Shown here one piece after another: positions 17,653 through 27,269 of a stretch of 64,000 nt of DNA; the first letter of the stretch is position 1; each line of letters opens with the position of its first letter. The notes under the pieces were generated by a model, which did no database searches, was not told the DNA's origin, and saw only the letters and a list, made by a program, of their open reading frames with translations. Source of the stretch: Pseudomonas sp. BSw22131 (GTDB lineage: Bacteria; Pseudomonadota; Gammaproteobacteria; Pseudomonadales; Pseudomonadaceae). The stretch is from positions 1,798,001 through 1,862,000 of the forward strand of contig NZ_CP113949.1 of NCBI RefSeq assembly GCF_026810445.1, read 5' to 3'. Both the position numbers and the translations under genes were made by a program.

Positions 17653-19401
17653 TCAGCCATGCACGGGCAGGCTATGAGGAAATAAAAGGTCGACAAAGCG
17701 TTCCGCCGTCGGCTGTGGCTCGTGATTGGCCAGGCCGCAGCGTTCGTTCGCTTCGATGAATACGTACTCAGGTCGATCGGCGGCAGGCACCATCAGGTCC
17801 AGACCGACGACCGGAATGTCCAGTGCGCGAGCTGCACGCACAGCGGCGTCTTTGAGTACCGGGTGCAGGATCGCGGTGACGTCTTCCAGGCAACCACCCG
17901 TGTGCAGGTTGGCAGTTCGGCGAACCGCGAGCTTTTCGTCAGCGGGTAGCACGCTGTCGAAATCAAAGCCGGCGTCGGCGACGGTGCGCCGTGTTTCTTC
18001 GTCCACCGGGATTTTGCTTTCGCCACCGGTGGCCGCCGAGCGGCGTCGGCTCTGGGCTTCAATTAACTGCGCAATGGTGTGACTGCCGTCGCCCATGATT
18101 TCCGCCGGGCGACGAATCGCCGCGGCTACCACATCAAAACCAATGACCACGATGCGCAGGTCGAGGCCTTCATGGAAGCTTTCGAGCAGCACGCGGGTGT
18201 CGAACTGACGCGCACGTTCAATCGCTGCTTCAACGTCATCCATGTTTTGCAGATTGACCGAGACGCCTTGGCCCTGCTCGCCATCCAGCGGCTTAACCAC
18301 GATTTTCTCGTGCTCATCCAGAAACGCCTGCACCGCGTCCCGAGGCCCGGCGAGTTGCTGAGCGGGCATCTCCAGACCGGCCGCCTTCAACGTGCGATGC
18401 GTCAGGCTTTTGTCTTGGCACAAGGTCATGCTGACGGCGGTGGTGAGGTCGCTCAGTGACTCGCGGCAGCGAATCCGACGCCCGCCATGCACCAGCGTGA
18501 ACAGCCCGGCTTCGGCGTCATCCACTTGCACATCAATGCCACGACGATGCGCTTCATCAACAATGATGCGTGCGTAAGGATTGAAGTTAGCCTGTGGCCC
18601 GGGGCCCAGAAACAGCTTTTCGTTGATGCCGTTTTTGCGCTTGATCGCGAAGGTGGGCAAATTGCGAAACGCCAGCTTGGCGTACAGGTTTTTAGCCTGC
18701 TCGTTGTCGTGCAAGACCGAAAGGTCCAGGTACGCCAGGCCCCGGCTCTGGAAGTGTTCGATCAGATGACGCACCAACACTTCGCCTACGCCAGGCCGGG
18801 TGCAGTGCGGATCGACGGCAAGGCACCACAGGCTGCTGCCTTTTTCAGGATCGTTGAAGGCCTTTTGATGGTTCAGGCCCATGACGCTGCCAATCACCGC
18901 CTTGCTGCTTTCGTCTTCGGCAATCCAGTAAACCGGCCCGCCCAGATGGCGCGGGGTCAGTAAACTCGGGTCGATAGGCAGCATGCCGCGAGCGACGTAC
19001 AGGTTATTGATCGAGGCCCAGTCGGCCTCGTTTTGCGCACGACGGATGCGGAACCCACGAAAGACGCGCTGGGCCGGGCGATAGTCGCTGAACCACAAAC
19101 GCAACGTGTCGGAGGGGTCCAGAAACAGCTGTTGCGGCGACTGCGCAAGGACCTGTTGAGGGGCCGCCACGTAGAGCGCGATGTCGCGCTCGCCAGCTTT
19201 TTCATCAAGCAAATCGTTGGCCAGCGCGGCCGGATCGGGATAGGTGTGCCCGATCAGCAGCCGGCCCCAGCCACAGTGCAGTGCCAGCGGTTCTGCGTCC
19301 TGATCACTGCCGTCTTCGGCAAAGCGCGCCTGCAGCCGTTCATAGGACGGCGACTGGCCGCGCAACAAACGCTGGTTGTAGAGAGAGGCGTTGGCTTTCA
19401 T
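17653..19401 (-). CDS. ngg: N-acetylglutaminylglutamine synthetase (GNAT + ATP-grasp)
   Basis: This 582-residue protein joins an acetyltransferase domain (about 115-265, with FRGFRIRRAQNEADWASIN and YLDLSVLHDNEQAKNLYAKL) to an ATP-grasp ligase domain (about 280-578, with KIVVKPLDGEQGQGV and YVFIEANERCGL). This fusion is diagnostic for the NAGGN pathway, where it condenses and acetylates two glutamines. It starts three bases after the stop of the amidotransferase gene. The product is a cytoplasmic osmoprotectant accumulated at high salinity. Confidence 0.93.
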   Translation of the reverse strand: MKANASLYNQRLLRGQSPSYERLQARFAEDGSDQDAEPLALHCGWGRLLIGHTYPDPAALANDLLDEKAGERDIALYVAAPQQVLAQSPQQLFLDPSDTLRLWFSDYRPAQRVFRGFRIRRAQNEADWASINNLYVARGMLPIDPSLLTPRHLGGPVYWIAEDESSKAVIGSVMGLNHQKAFNDPEKGSSLWCLAVDPHCTRPGVGEVLVRHLIEHFQSRGLAYLDLSVLHDNEQAKNLYAKLAFRNLPTFAIKRKNGINEKLFLGPGPQANFNPYARIIVDEAHRRGIDVQVDDAEAGLFTLVHGGRRIRCRESLSDLTTAVSMTLCQDKSLTHRTLKAAGLEMPAQQLAGPRDAVQAFLDEHEKIVVKPLDGEQGQGVSVNLQNMDDVEAAIERARQFDTRVLLESFHEGLDLRIVVIGFDVVAAAIRRPAEIMGDGSHTIAQLIEAQSRRRSAATGGESKIPVDEETRRTVADAGFDFDSVLPADEKLAVRRTANLHTGGCLEDVTAILHPVLKDAAVRAARALDIPVVGLDLMVPAADRPEYVFIEANERCGLANHEPQPTAERFVDLLFPHSLPVHG

Positions 19402-19404
19402 CGG

Positions 19405-21177
19405 TCAGAGTCCTTGTTCGCTGAGCCACAGGTTCAGCGCTGCGAGCTGCCACAGTTTGGAGCCGCGCAAGGGGGTCAATTGACCTTGAGGATCGGTCAA
19501 CAGCGTATCGAGCATCTTCGGATTGAACAGGCCACGGTCCTGGCTTGGATCAAGCAACAGATCACGCACCCAGTTCAGGGTGTCGCCCTGCAAGTGCTTG
19601 AGGCCGGGGACCGGGAAGTAACCTTTTTTACGGTCGATGACTTCGGACGGAATGACCAGTCGCGCCGCTTCCTTGAGCACTTGTTTGCCGCCGTCTGGCA
19701 GCTTGAAGCGACCGGGCACGCGAGCCGACAGTTCAACCAGTCGGTAATCAAGAAACGGCGTACGCGCTTCCAGACCCCAGGCCATGGTCATGTTGTCGAC
19801 ACGTTTGACCGGGTCGTCGACCAGCATCACGGTGCTGTCCAGACGCAAGGCTTTATCGACGGCGGCGTCGGCACCGGGCATGGCGAAGTGATCGCGGACA
19901 AAATCACCAGCGGCGTCGTTGGCCGTCAGCCATTTCGGCGTCACGGTGGCCGCGTACTCGTCATAAGAGCGGTCGAAAAATGCATCGCGATACGCCGCGT
20001 ACGGGTCGCTCGCGCCGTCCACTTGCGGGTACCAGTGGTAACCGGCAAACAGCTCGTCGGCGCCCTGGCCGCTTTGCACCACTTTGCAGTGCTTGGCCAC
20101 TTCACGCGACAGCAGATAAAACGCGATGCAGTCATGGCTGACCATCGGCTCGCTCATGGCGCGGAACGCCGCTGGCAATTGCTCGATGATCTCGCTTTCC
20201 TTTATTCGCAACTGATGGTGTTGGGTGCCGTAGTGCTTGGCGATCAGGTCCGAATACTGGAACTCGTCGCCGCGCTCGCCGCCCGCATCCTGAAAGCCGA
20301 TGGAGAAGGTCGACAGGTCCTTGACCCCGACTTCGCGCAGCAAACCCACCAGCATGCTCGAGTCGACACCGCCCGAGAGCAACACGCCAACGTCCACGGC
20401 GGCCCGCTGACGAATCGCCACGGCTTCGCGGGTGCTGTCGAGCACGCGGTCGCGCCAGTCTTCGAGGGTCAGGTTTTGCTCATCGGCGCGTGGGCCGTAT
20501 GGCAGCGTCCACCAGACTTTCTGCTCGGTGGTGCCGTCCGCCTGAATGCGCATCCAGGTCGCAGGCGGCACTTTTTCGACGCCTGCCAGCAAGGTGCGCG
20601 GGGCAGGGACCACCGCGTGGAAATTCAAATAGTGATTCAGTGCAATCGGATCAAGCATCGGGCTGATGTCGCCGCCTTTAAGCAGGGCGGGCAAGGTCGA
20701 TGCGAAGCGAATGCGTTTCTCGGTGCGTGACAGGTACAGCGGCTTGACGCCCAGACGGTCGCGGGCAATGAACAGCTCGCGTTTGTCACGGTGCCAGATG
20801 GCGAACGCGAACATGCCATTGAGTTTGGGCAGCATGTCGGCGCCCCAGGCGTGATAGCCCTTGAGCAGCACTTCGGTGTCGCCACCGGAATGGAACGTGT
20901 AACCCAGCGCTTCAAGCTCGGCACGCAATTCAGGGAAGTTGTAAATCGCGCCGTTGAAGGCCAGGGACAGGCCCAGATGGCTGTCGATCATCGGCTGCGC
21001 CGAGCCGTCCGACAGGTCCATGATCTTCAAGCGACGGTGACCAAGGGCAATCGGCCCCTGGCTGTGGAAACCCCAGGCATCCGGACCGCGAGGGGCCAGG
21101 TTGTGGGTGATCCGTTCTACTGCGGCGAGGTCCGCAGGTTGGTTGTCAAAGCGTAACTCGCCAGCTAATCCGCACAT
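19405..21177 (-). CDS. asnO: N-acetylglutaminylglutamine amidotransferase (asparagine synthase-like)
   Basis: This 590-residue protein begins MCGLAGELRF, placing the catalytic glutaminase cysteine at position 2 after methionine removal. That fixes the start; the seventeen codons upstream in the open frame are excluded. The class II amidotransferase domain (about 1-210) is followed by an asparagine synthetase domain (about 240-580) with VGVLLSGGVDSSMLVGL, the PP-loop. It amidates the C-terminus of N-acetylglutaminylglutamine. It is the first gene of the NAGGN operon; the promoter should lie in 21178-21420. Confidence 0.93.
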   Translation of the reverse strand: MCGLAGELRFDNQPADLAAVERITHNLAPRGPDAWGFHSQGPIALGHRRLKIMDLSDGSAQPMIDSHLGLSLAFNGAIYNFPELRAELEALGYTFHSGGDTEVLLKGYHAWGADMLPKLNGMFAFAIWHRDKRELFIARDRLGVKPLYLSRTEKRIRFASTLPALLKGGDISPMLDPIALNHYLNFHAVVPAPRTLLAGVEKVPPATWMRIQADGTTEQKVWWTLPYGPRADEQNLTLEDWRDRVLDSTREAVAIRQRAAVDVGVLLSGGVDSSMLVGLLREVGVKDLSTFSIGFQDAGGERGDEFQYSDLIAKHYGTQHHQLRIKESEIIEQLPAAFRAMSEPMVSHDCIAFYLLSREVAKHCKVVQSGQGADELFAGYHWYPQVDGASDPYAAYRDAFFDRSYDEYAATVTPKWLTANDAAGDFVRDHFAMPGADAAVDKALRLDSTVMLVDDPVKRVDNMTMAWGLEARTPFLDYRLVELSARVPGRFKLPDGGKQVLKEAARLVIPSEVIDRKKGYFPVPGLKHLQGDTLNWVRDLLLDPSQDRGLFNPKMLDTLLTDPQGQLTPLRGSKLWQLAALNLWLSEQGL

Positions 21178-21422
21178 AAAGTCCTTACCGGTTTTCCGTT
21201 GGGGAGCGTGGACGGGAAGTCCGGCCACCCAAAGACTGACCAGCAGGATATGCGAGAGTTTTAGAACGTTCGGTTATAAGGGCCCGAGATGGCCCTTTGA
21301 AGTCTGCCGCCGAGATACGGCATAGCATAGCGGGGTGACGAACCGGTTATCGGGTTCTGGAAATTAATGGGTTATTTCAGTCTCTTAGGTAAAGGTTAGT
21401 TGAGATATCAAAGCGGGTTGCG

Positions 21423-21617
21423 ATGAAAAAAAATGACGATGACGTGCGTTTCCAGGCTCACGAGTGCCTGTTGAAGCTTGATGCTGCCACGGTCGAAATG
21501 ATGAAGCTTGTAACGCTGGACCAGCTCGGCGGGCCTGAGTGGTACGAGGCGGTGAAGGCGCAGCGCCAAGCCTATGAGACGCTGCATAAAACCTTGGCTG
21601 ACGTTTCGCCGGAATGA
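21423..21617 (+). CDS. Small conserved hypothetical protein
   Basis: This 64-residue protein starts MKKNDDDVRFQAHECLLKL and is helical, soluble and acidic, with no cysteine pair or membrane segment. A weak GCGGG lies before the ATG. I do not recognise a family. Its codon use resembles the neighbours. It is divergent from the NAGGN operon, which could hint at joint osmotic control, but nothing in the sequence proves this. Confidence 0.6.
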   Translation: MKKNDDDVRFQAHECLLKLDAATVEMMKLVTLDQLGGPEWYEAVKAQRQAYETLHKTLADVSPE

Positions 21618-21960
21618 TGTCAGCGGCTTTTCGACCGACTGTGAAGCGCCGTGATGTTCTGAAAACGGCCTGACGTACGTCTGTCGCCTCGGCGTTGATC
21701 GGGCTTTGCGCAGGTGGTTATCATCACGTCGCTTACTAAAAACGTCTCGAGGAAATACCTTGTCCCGTTCCAACTGGCTGCCTACGCCGCCTTAGCGCTA
21801 CGCCCCCCTCGCAACACCCTGACCGCCTGCTAGCTGCGGTCGTACTTTGCTGCGCCTGATATCGGTCGCCGCTACCCCACCACTCAATTGAAAACAGACG
21901 CACCTGCATCGCTCAGCGCCAGCCGCTGCGTGCCATGCCGTGCCTGCTATGGGTAAATGC
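21618..21960 (+). other. Leader region of the SulP gene with remnants of a decayed reading frame
   Basis: This gap of about 340 bases has a good ribosome site (GAGG, 21749-21752) before TTG at 21760 that opens only 11 codons (LSRSNWLPTPP, TAG at 21793). Shifting frame at that stop gives [13 protein letters not shown], and shifting again gives [10 protein letters not shown]. Together they read like the N-terminus of a membrane protein broken by two frameshifts. A hairpin (GACCGC/GCGGTC, 21821-21841) lies within it. It may be a pseudogene remnant or a leader. Confidence 0.4.
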
Positions 21961-23448
21961 ATGCTTGAAAAGATCAAAGCCGCATGGCTATCGAACGTCC
22001 GCGCGGACGTGCTCGCTGGCCTCGTCGTTGCCTTGGCGCTCATTCCTGAGGCGATCGCTTTTTCCATCATCGCGGGAGTCGACCCGAAGGTTGGCCTCTA
22101 CGCATCGTTTTGTATCTGCACTGTCATCGCCTTTGTCGGCGGTCGTCCCGCCATGATTTCTGCCGCCACGGGCGCCATGGCCCTGCTGATGGTCAACCTG
22201 GTGAAAGATCACGGCCTTCAATACCTGCTCGCCGCCTCACTGATGTGTGGTGTTCTTCAGATAGCCGCTGGCTATTTGCGGCTGGGCCAGCTGATGCGTT
22301 TCGTGTCTCGCTCGGTGGTGACCGGCTTCGTCAACGCCTTGGCTATCCTGATTTTCATGGCGCAATTGCCGGAACTCACCGGGGTCACCTGGCCGGTGTA
22401 CGCCATGACCGCTGGCGGGCTGGCGATTATTTACGGCTTTCCCCGACTGCCCATCGTCGGGAAATTACTGCCGTCGCCGCTGGTGTGCATCATCGTGCTC
22501 ACGGCAATTTCCATATACATGGGATTGAAGGTTCATACCGTCGGCGACATGGGCTCGTTGCCCGACAGCCTGCCCATCTTCATGTGGCCAGACCTGCCGT
22601 TGAACCTCGACACCCTGCTTATCGTCCTGCCTTATTCAGCCGCGTTGGCAGTGGTCGGCCTGCTGGAGTCGATGATGACCGCGACCATCGTCGACGACCT
22701 GACAGACACCACCAGCGATAGGAACCGCGAGTGCAAAGGTCAGGGCGTTGCCAATATCGCCAGTAGCCTCATTGGCGGTATGGCGGGATGCGCAATGATC
22801 GGTCAGTCAATGATCAACGTTAAGTCGGGTGGGCGTACGCGGCTGTCCACGCTCAGTGCCGGTGTGTCGTTGCTGATCATGATGATATTTCTGGGGGACT
22901 GGCTGGCCCGGATACCGATGGCTGCATTGGTTGCCGTCATGATCATGGTCTCCATCAGCACCTTCAACTGGGCATCGATCCGTAACCTCAAGGAGTACCC
23001 GCTTTCAACCAATATCGTGATGGTGGTCACGGTGGTGGTTGTGGTCGCGACGGACAACCTGGCGTTTGGTGTCGTAGCCGGTACTTTGCTGGCCGCGATG
23101 TTCTTCGCCAATAAGATCGGGCATTACCTGGCGGTAACTTCCAGGCGCGACCCGCAATTTCCTCACCGCACCTATTACGTGACCGGTCAGGTGTTCTTCG
23201 GCTCGGCGGAGCGGTTCACGAACGCCTTCGATCTCAAGGAGCAACTGGAGACCCTGACCATTGACCTGCGCGACGCGCATTTCTGGGACATCACGGCGGT
23301 GGCGGCTCTGGATAAGGTCGTACTGAAGCTGCGGCGCGAAGGTGTGCAGGTGGATGTCATCGGGATGAATCAGGCGACCTCAACGATAGTCGATCGCTTT
23401 GGCGTGCACGACAAACCCGACGGTATCGATTCGCTGATGGGCCATTGA
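21961..23448 (+). CDS. SulP family anion transporter with STAS domain
   Basis: This 495-residue protein has about 10-12 membrane segments, the SulP opening [25 protein letters not shown], the conserved [17 protein letters not shown], and a C-terminal STAS domain (about 400-490). SulP proteins import sulphate, bicarbonate or other anions; the substrate cannot be fixed here, and no carbonic anhydrase or sulphate-assimilation gene is adjacent. The start [20 protein letters not shown] is preferred to a GTG seven codons upstream because it matches the usual family N-terminus. Confidence 0.88.
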   Translation: MLEKIKAAWLSNVRADVLAGLVVALALIPEAIAFSIIAGVDPKVGLYASFCICTVIAFVGGRPAMISAATGAMALLMVNLVKDHGLQYLLAASLMCGVLQIAAGYLRLGQLMRFVSRSVVTGFVNALAILIFMAQLPELTGVTWPVYAMTAGGLAIIYGFPRLPIVGKLLPSPLVCIIVLTAISIYMGLKVHTVGDMGSLPDSLPIFMWPDLPLNLDTLLIVLPYSAALAVVGLLESMMTATIVDDLTDTTSDRNRECKGQGVANIASSLIGGMAGCAMIGQSMINVKSGGRTRLSTLSAGVSLLIMMIFLGDWLARIPMAALVAVMIMVSISTFNWASIRNLKEYPLSTNIVMVVTVVVVVATDNLAFGVVAGTLLAAMFFANKIGHYLAVTSRRDPQFPHRTYYVTGQVFFGSAERFTNAFDLKEQLETLTIDLRDAHFWDITAVAALDKVVLKLRREGVQVDVIGMNQATSTIVDRFGVHDKPDGIDSLMGH

Positions 23449-23620
23449 GTTCGGCCTTCACCGGCGATGTATTGACTGCCGCTGCGCGATCGGCCGCGAC
23501 CCCGGAAGATCGTCCGAGTGCGGCCCAGACACAAGCCACGCTCCTACAGGCCGCGGCAGATTCCGATCCCTGAAAATACCGCATTCGGGCGGCATCCAAA
23601 TCCCGAAACGCCGCAAATCC

Positions 23621-23687
23621 CTATAGGAGCGCACGAGTAATACGAGGCCGCGATGGGCTGCGCAGCGGCCCCAAAACCTCAAGCTTC
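23621..23687. repeat. Intergenic repeat, near-identical to 11247-11313
   Basis: The unit begins CTATAGGAGCGCACGAGTAA and contains GGCCGCGATGGGCTGCGCAG, differing from the copy at 11247 at only a few positions. The spacer 23449-23709 otherwise shows no gene. Confidence 0.75.
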
Positions 23688-23709
23688 GAACCCCAGTCAC
23701 GCTGATCGC

Positions 23710-24798
23710 TCAATACCCCGTCATCTCCAGATACCCCACGCCTTTATGGCTGCCACTCAGTGTCACCGGGCCTTCCCAGTAGGGAATGCGCAGGTTCATC
23801 CAGGCGTTGGGATTGAGCGCGGTGGTGGAGATGTCCAGACCTTTGGCGGGGATTTTTACGGTCCAGCGGGTCGGCATCGTGTGGCCGGCTACGTCGGTGG
23901 TGGCGGTAGGGATCAGGCTGATGTCCTTCCCTGCAAGCTGCTCGGTGCTGCCGTCCGCGTTGATCCACGTTCCGGTGAGGTAAGGTTCGCCCTGTTTCTG
24001 GCGCATGCGGTACAGCATCAACTGCGCGCCATCTTCCAGATGCACCGAAAACCAGTCCCAACCGGTTTGATTGGCGGTCAGCGGCTGACTGCTCCATTCC
24101 CGGTCCAGCCAGGCGGAGCCGGTCACCTGATAGGTTTTGCCGTCGATCGTCACGCTGCCGTCCGCATCGAAGAACGGCTGGCTGTAGTAATACGACGCCT
24201 GACCCTCTTCGGATTTCTGGCTGAAACCCTGATCGCCCTGCAACACCAACGGCTTGCTGGACGTGAGGTGCAGGCGATAGCTGAACTGCGGACCGCTGGC
24301 CTGCAATTGCATATCAGCCAACGGGTTTGAATCGCTCGCTTGACTGCGCAGTGCCCAGTCGTCGATCCACGCGGCAAAGGGCGCCGTCGTCACACCGGCC
24401 TGTTCGACACCGCCGCGTGCATAACGCTCGGTGGCGTGGTGAGCGCTGGCCGAGGTCACCGCTGCATGGCCCATCCACAGGTTGCGGTTGCTCCAGCCCT
24501 TGTCGTCGCCAACCGTCGCTGATGTGCGCGGCAGGGCGCTGCGAAACAGCGTCCATTGCACGCCAAAGGGCTGGCCTTTGTCGTCCTTGAGGTTGGCAGT
24601 GATGTACCACCACTCGATGCGAAAACCATCGTGCGGGCCGTGATCTTCAGGGAAGACGAAGCGTTTGCCCGGCGTGACCTGTGCGTAGCTGGCGGCATCG
24701 TCGGCCAGTCCGGCGAAGCCTTTTTCGGCGGCGGGTTTGTCGTCGCAGCCGCTCAGTAGCAGCACGGCGAAAAGAGCCGCGATCCGTTTAATCTTCAT
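23710..24798 (-). CDS. AttH-like (lipocalin/CrtC-fold) lipoprotein of an ABC exporter
   Basis: This 362-residue protein has a lipoprotein signal ending LLLSGC (C18), then an AttH/CrtC-like two-domain beta fold with the hallmark FRIEWWYITANLKDDKG near the start and GSAWLDREWSSQPL near residue 235. AttH-like proteins are predicted carrier or hydrolase proteins that occur with ABC permeases. Its start overlaps the permease stop by 11 bases, so the three genes form one operon. The substrate is unknown; a lipid or hydrophobic metabolite is a guess. Confidence 0.85.
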   Translation of the reverse strand: MKIKRIAALFAVLLLSGCDDKPAAEKGFAGLADDAASYAQVTPGKRFVFPEDHGPHDGFRIEWWYITANLKDDKGQPFGVQWTLFRSALPRTSATVGDDKGWSNRNLWMGHAAVTSASAHHATERYARGGVEQAGVTTAPFAAWIDDWALRSQASDSNPLADMQLQASGPQFSYRLHLTSSKPLVLQGDQGFSQKSEEGQASYYYSQPFFDADGSVTIDGKTYQVTGSAWLDREWSSQPLTANQTGWDWFSVHLEDGAQLMLYRMRQKQGEPYLTGTWINADGSTEQLAGKDISLIPTATTDVAGHTMPTRWTVKIPAKGLDISTTALNPNAWMNLRIPYWEGPVTLSGSHKGVGYLEMTGY

Positions 24799-27268
24799 TG
24801 GCGAATGTCCTGAGCAAGTCGGCCGGTTGCGTGCGAAACAGCCGATACAGCGGCCATGCCGACGCCAGCAACGTCGCGAGCAGCGCCAGGCCCATCAACT
24901 GCAGCAATTGCAACGGGAACACCTGCAACGGCAGTCGCCAGCCAAAGGCCTGCACATTGATCACCGCGTCCAGGCACCACGCCAGCAACAACCCGAGCGG
25001 CAGCGCCAACACCAGCGTCAGTACCGCGAGCAACCACGTCTGCGCCAGGTTGAGCAGCATCAACTGACGCCGCGTCACGCCCAGCGCCCACAGTGGCGCA
25101 AGCTGCCCGAGGCGGCTCTGGCTTTGCGTCAGCAGGCTGATGAACAGCGCCACACCCGCCACACCCAGCGTCAGACTGTTGAGCGCCGCCGTGGCGGCAA
25201 AGGTGCGCTCAAAGACCTGACTCGACCAGGATTTGAGCTGCGTCTGGTCGATGATGTGGCTGTCATCCAGCGCGAATTTGTTGTGCAGCAGCCTTAAAAA
25301 CTGCGGCACGGCGCGTGGGTCGATGCGCAGGTTGAACCGGTTGGGCGTCAACTGCGGCCAGTGATGCAGAAGGTGATCGGCGTTGACCAGAATGTGCCCC
25401 TTGGGATTGCCATAATCGGCGTAAATCCCCACCACCTTGAGCGACCATTCGCCTTGGGGTGTCGGCAGTTTCACCTCGTCACCGACCTCAACCTTCAGAC
25501 GCCGCGCCAATTGTTCGCTGAGCATCAGGCTGTCGGTGCTGGCCAGTTGTGTCCATGCATCGCCGCTCACCGACTCAAGCAGCGGCCAGTGCTGGCGGTA
25601 ATTGGGGTGATCAATAATGCCGTACAGCTCGGCAGGCCAGCCTTGCAGCTGAATGGACACCTGCCAGTTGGGCAGTACGGCGGAGACCAATCCTTGCTGG
25701 CTCAGCCAGGTTTGCAACGGCAGTGCCTGCTCGGCGTCGGTCGGGTTGATGTAAAGCTCAGCGGTCAGGCGTTGTTCCAGCCAGTTGTTGAAGGTCTGTC
25801 GAAAGCCCGACGTCATGCTGCCCGCCCCGATGTTTGCGGCCATCGCCAGCAGCAGCGCCATCAACGCAAGGCTCAGGGCGGGTAATTGCTGGCGGCAATC
25901 GGCGAGAAACCATTGCCCCAGCACTGAACGGCTACGCCCCAACAAACCGTTGAGCAGCGCATTGAGCAACACCGGCAGACCGAGCGCTGCGCCCAGCAAC
26001 AGGCTGGCCATCAGCACAAAACCCATCGTCAGGCTGTCGCCGAACAGCACGGCCACAATCGCGATGAGGATGGCAGCGGTTGCGACCCAGCCTTGGCGCC
26101 GCAGCCAGCGTGTGTGGGCTTCATGCCAGGCCTGCGCATTGGCGAGCGCGAGCAACGGCAGGCGTGCGGCGCGCAACAGGCTGTTGGCCCCGGCGAGAAA
26201 TGCGCCGAGCAGGCTCAGCCCCACGCCGCTCAGCCACCACAGCGGGCTGAGTGTCAGTTGCCCGGCGACTTCCGCGCCATAAAGCCCGCGCAAACTGGCG
26301 GCTACATCGGGTAGCAACACGCTCGCCAGCCAATAACCGCTGATCACCCCTGCGATGCCGCCGAGCAGAGCCAGTGCGCCCAGCTCCACCGCCAGGCTTA
26401 CGATCAGCAGTCGCGCGCTGACCCCACATGCGCGCAAGTTGCGAAGCAGGCCGCGACGTTGCTCCAGAGCCAGACCGATGGCGGCGTGAACGATAAACAG
26501 CCCGACCACGAATGACAGAAACCCCAACGCATCCAGATTCAGGTGAAAGCTTTCCGTGAGGCGTGCGAGGTCGTTTTCTTCACCGCTTTTTTTGATCACC
26601 AGTTGCCTGGCCAAGTCAGCGGGCAACGGTGGCGGGTTGGCGGCGAAATCCTTGGGCAATAACAGCTGCGTCAGTTGCTGGGGCAGATTAAGCAGTTGTT
26701 GGGCGAAGCCGATGTCGACCAGCAGCAGGCCCGGCGCCATGTCGGTTTGCGCGTGCAACGGCGGCAAGGCCAGCCCGGATTCAGTGAGCGGTTGATCCCC
26801 TTCATTCAGGCCCAGCGCTTTGAGGGTCTGCGGCGATACCCACGTGCTGCCGGGCGGCGTGAAGAAGTTGACGATCTGCGCGGTGTCCAGGGTTTGTCCG
26901 GCGAGTGCCGTGCCGTTGGGCATCGACACCGGCTCGATGCCCATCAGTTGCAGGCGCTGCTCCGGGCGATCCTTGAGTGCGATGCGTCCGCGCAATACTG
27001 GCGAAACCGGCCAGCCCTCACGGCGCAACTCGACGAACAGGGTTTGAGGGAACGGCGCTTCCGTGATCGACACGAGGCTGGTCTGCGGTTCGCCACCGAT
27101 CAATTGACTGGCTTTGGCGTAACTGTCGCGCGCCTGGCTGTTGAGTGCCTGAACACCGGTCAGCAGGCTGGTCGCCAGCCACAAGCCGGTGAGTACACTG
27201 AAAAATTGCACGGGGTGGCGCCGCCAGTGGCTGATCAGGGCGCGCAAGGTCCAGTAGAAAACATGCAT
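24788..27268 (-). CDS. FtsX-family ABC transporter permease, double-domain
   Basis: This 826-residue permease has an N-terminal membrane helix (about 21-38), a long periplasmic segment, a first FtsX domain (about 250-380), a central helix pair (about 400-480), a second periplasmic segment and a C-terminal FtsX domain (about 690-815). This is the ten-helix layout of lipid- and lipoprotein-related exporters (LolC/E, YbbP-like) rather than MacB. It begins one base after the ATPase stop. With the ATPase and the AttH-like lipoprotein it forms a complete exporter of unknown cargo. Confidence 0.88.
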   Translation of the reverse strand: MHVFYWTLRALISHWRRHPVQFFSVLTGLWLATSLLTGVQALNSQARDSYAKASQLIGGEPQTSLVSITEAPFPQTLFVELRREGWPVSPVLRGRIALKDRPEQRLQLMGIEPVSMPNGTALAGQTLDTAQIVNFFTPPGSTWVSPQTLKALGLNEGDQPLTESGLALPPLHAQTDMAPGLLLVDIGFAQQLLNLPQQLTQLLLPKDFAANPPPLPADLARQLVIKKSGEENDLARLTESFHLNLDALGFLSFVVGLFIVHAAIGLALEQRRGLLRNLRACGVSARLLIVSLAVELGALALLGGIAGVISGYWLASVLLPDVAASLRGLYGAEVAGQLTLSPLWWLSGVGLSLLGAFLAGANSLLRAARLPLLALANAQAWHEAHTRWLRRQGWVATAAILIAIVAVLFGDSLTMGFVLMASLLLGAALGLPVLLNALLNGLLGRSRSVLGQWFLADCRQQLPALSLALMALLLAMAANIGAGSMTSGFRQTFNNWLEQRLTAELYINPTDAEQALPLQTWLSQQGLVSAVLPNWQVSIQLQGWPAELYGIIDHPNYRQHWPLLESVSGDAWTQLASTDSLMLSEQLARRLKVEVGDEVKLPTPQGEWSLKVVGIYADYGNPKGHILVNADHLLHHWPQLTPNRFNLRIDPRAVPQFLRLLHNKFALDDSHIIDQTQLKSWSSQVFERTFAATAALNSLTLGVAGVALFISLLTQSQSRLGQLAPLWALGVTRRQLMLLNLAQTWLLAVLTLVLALPLGLLLAWCLDAVINVQAFGWRLPLQVFPLQLLQLMGLALLATLLASAWPLYRLFRTQPADLLRTFANED

Positions 27269-27269
27269 G

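Noticed and set aside
19033..20730. 565-codon plus-strand open frame opposite ngg and asnO
   Set aside because: Both opposite genes are clearly identified by catalytic motifs; this frame is a shadow.
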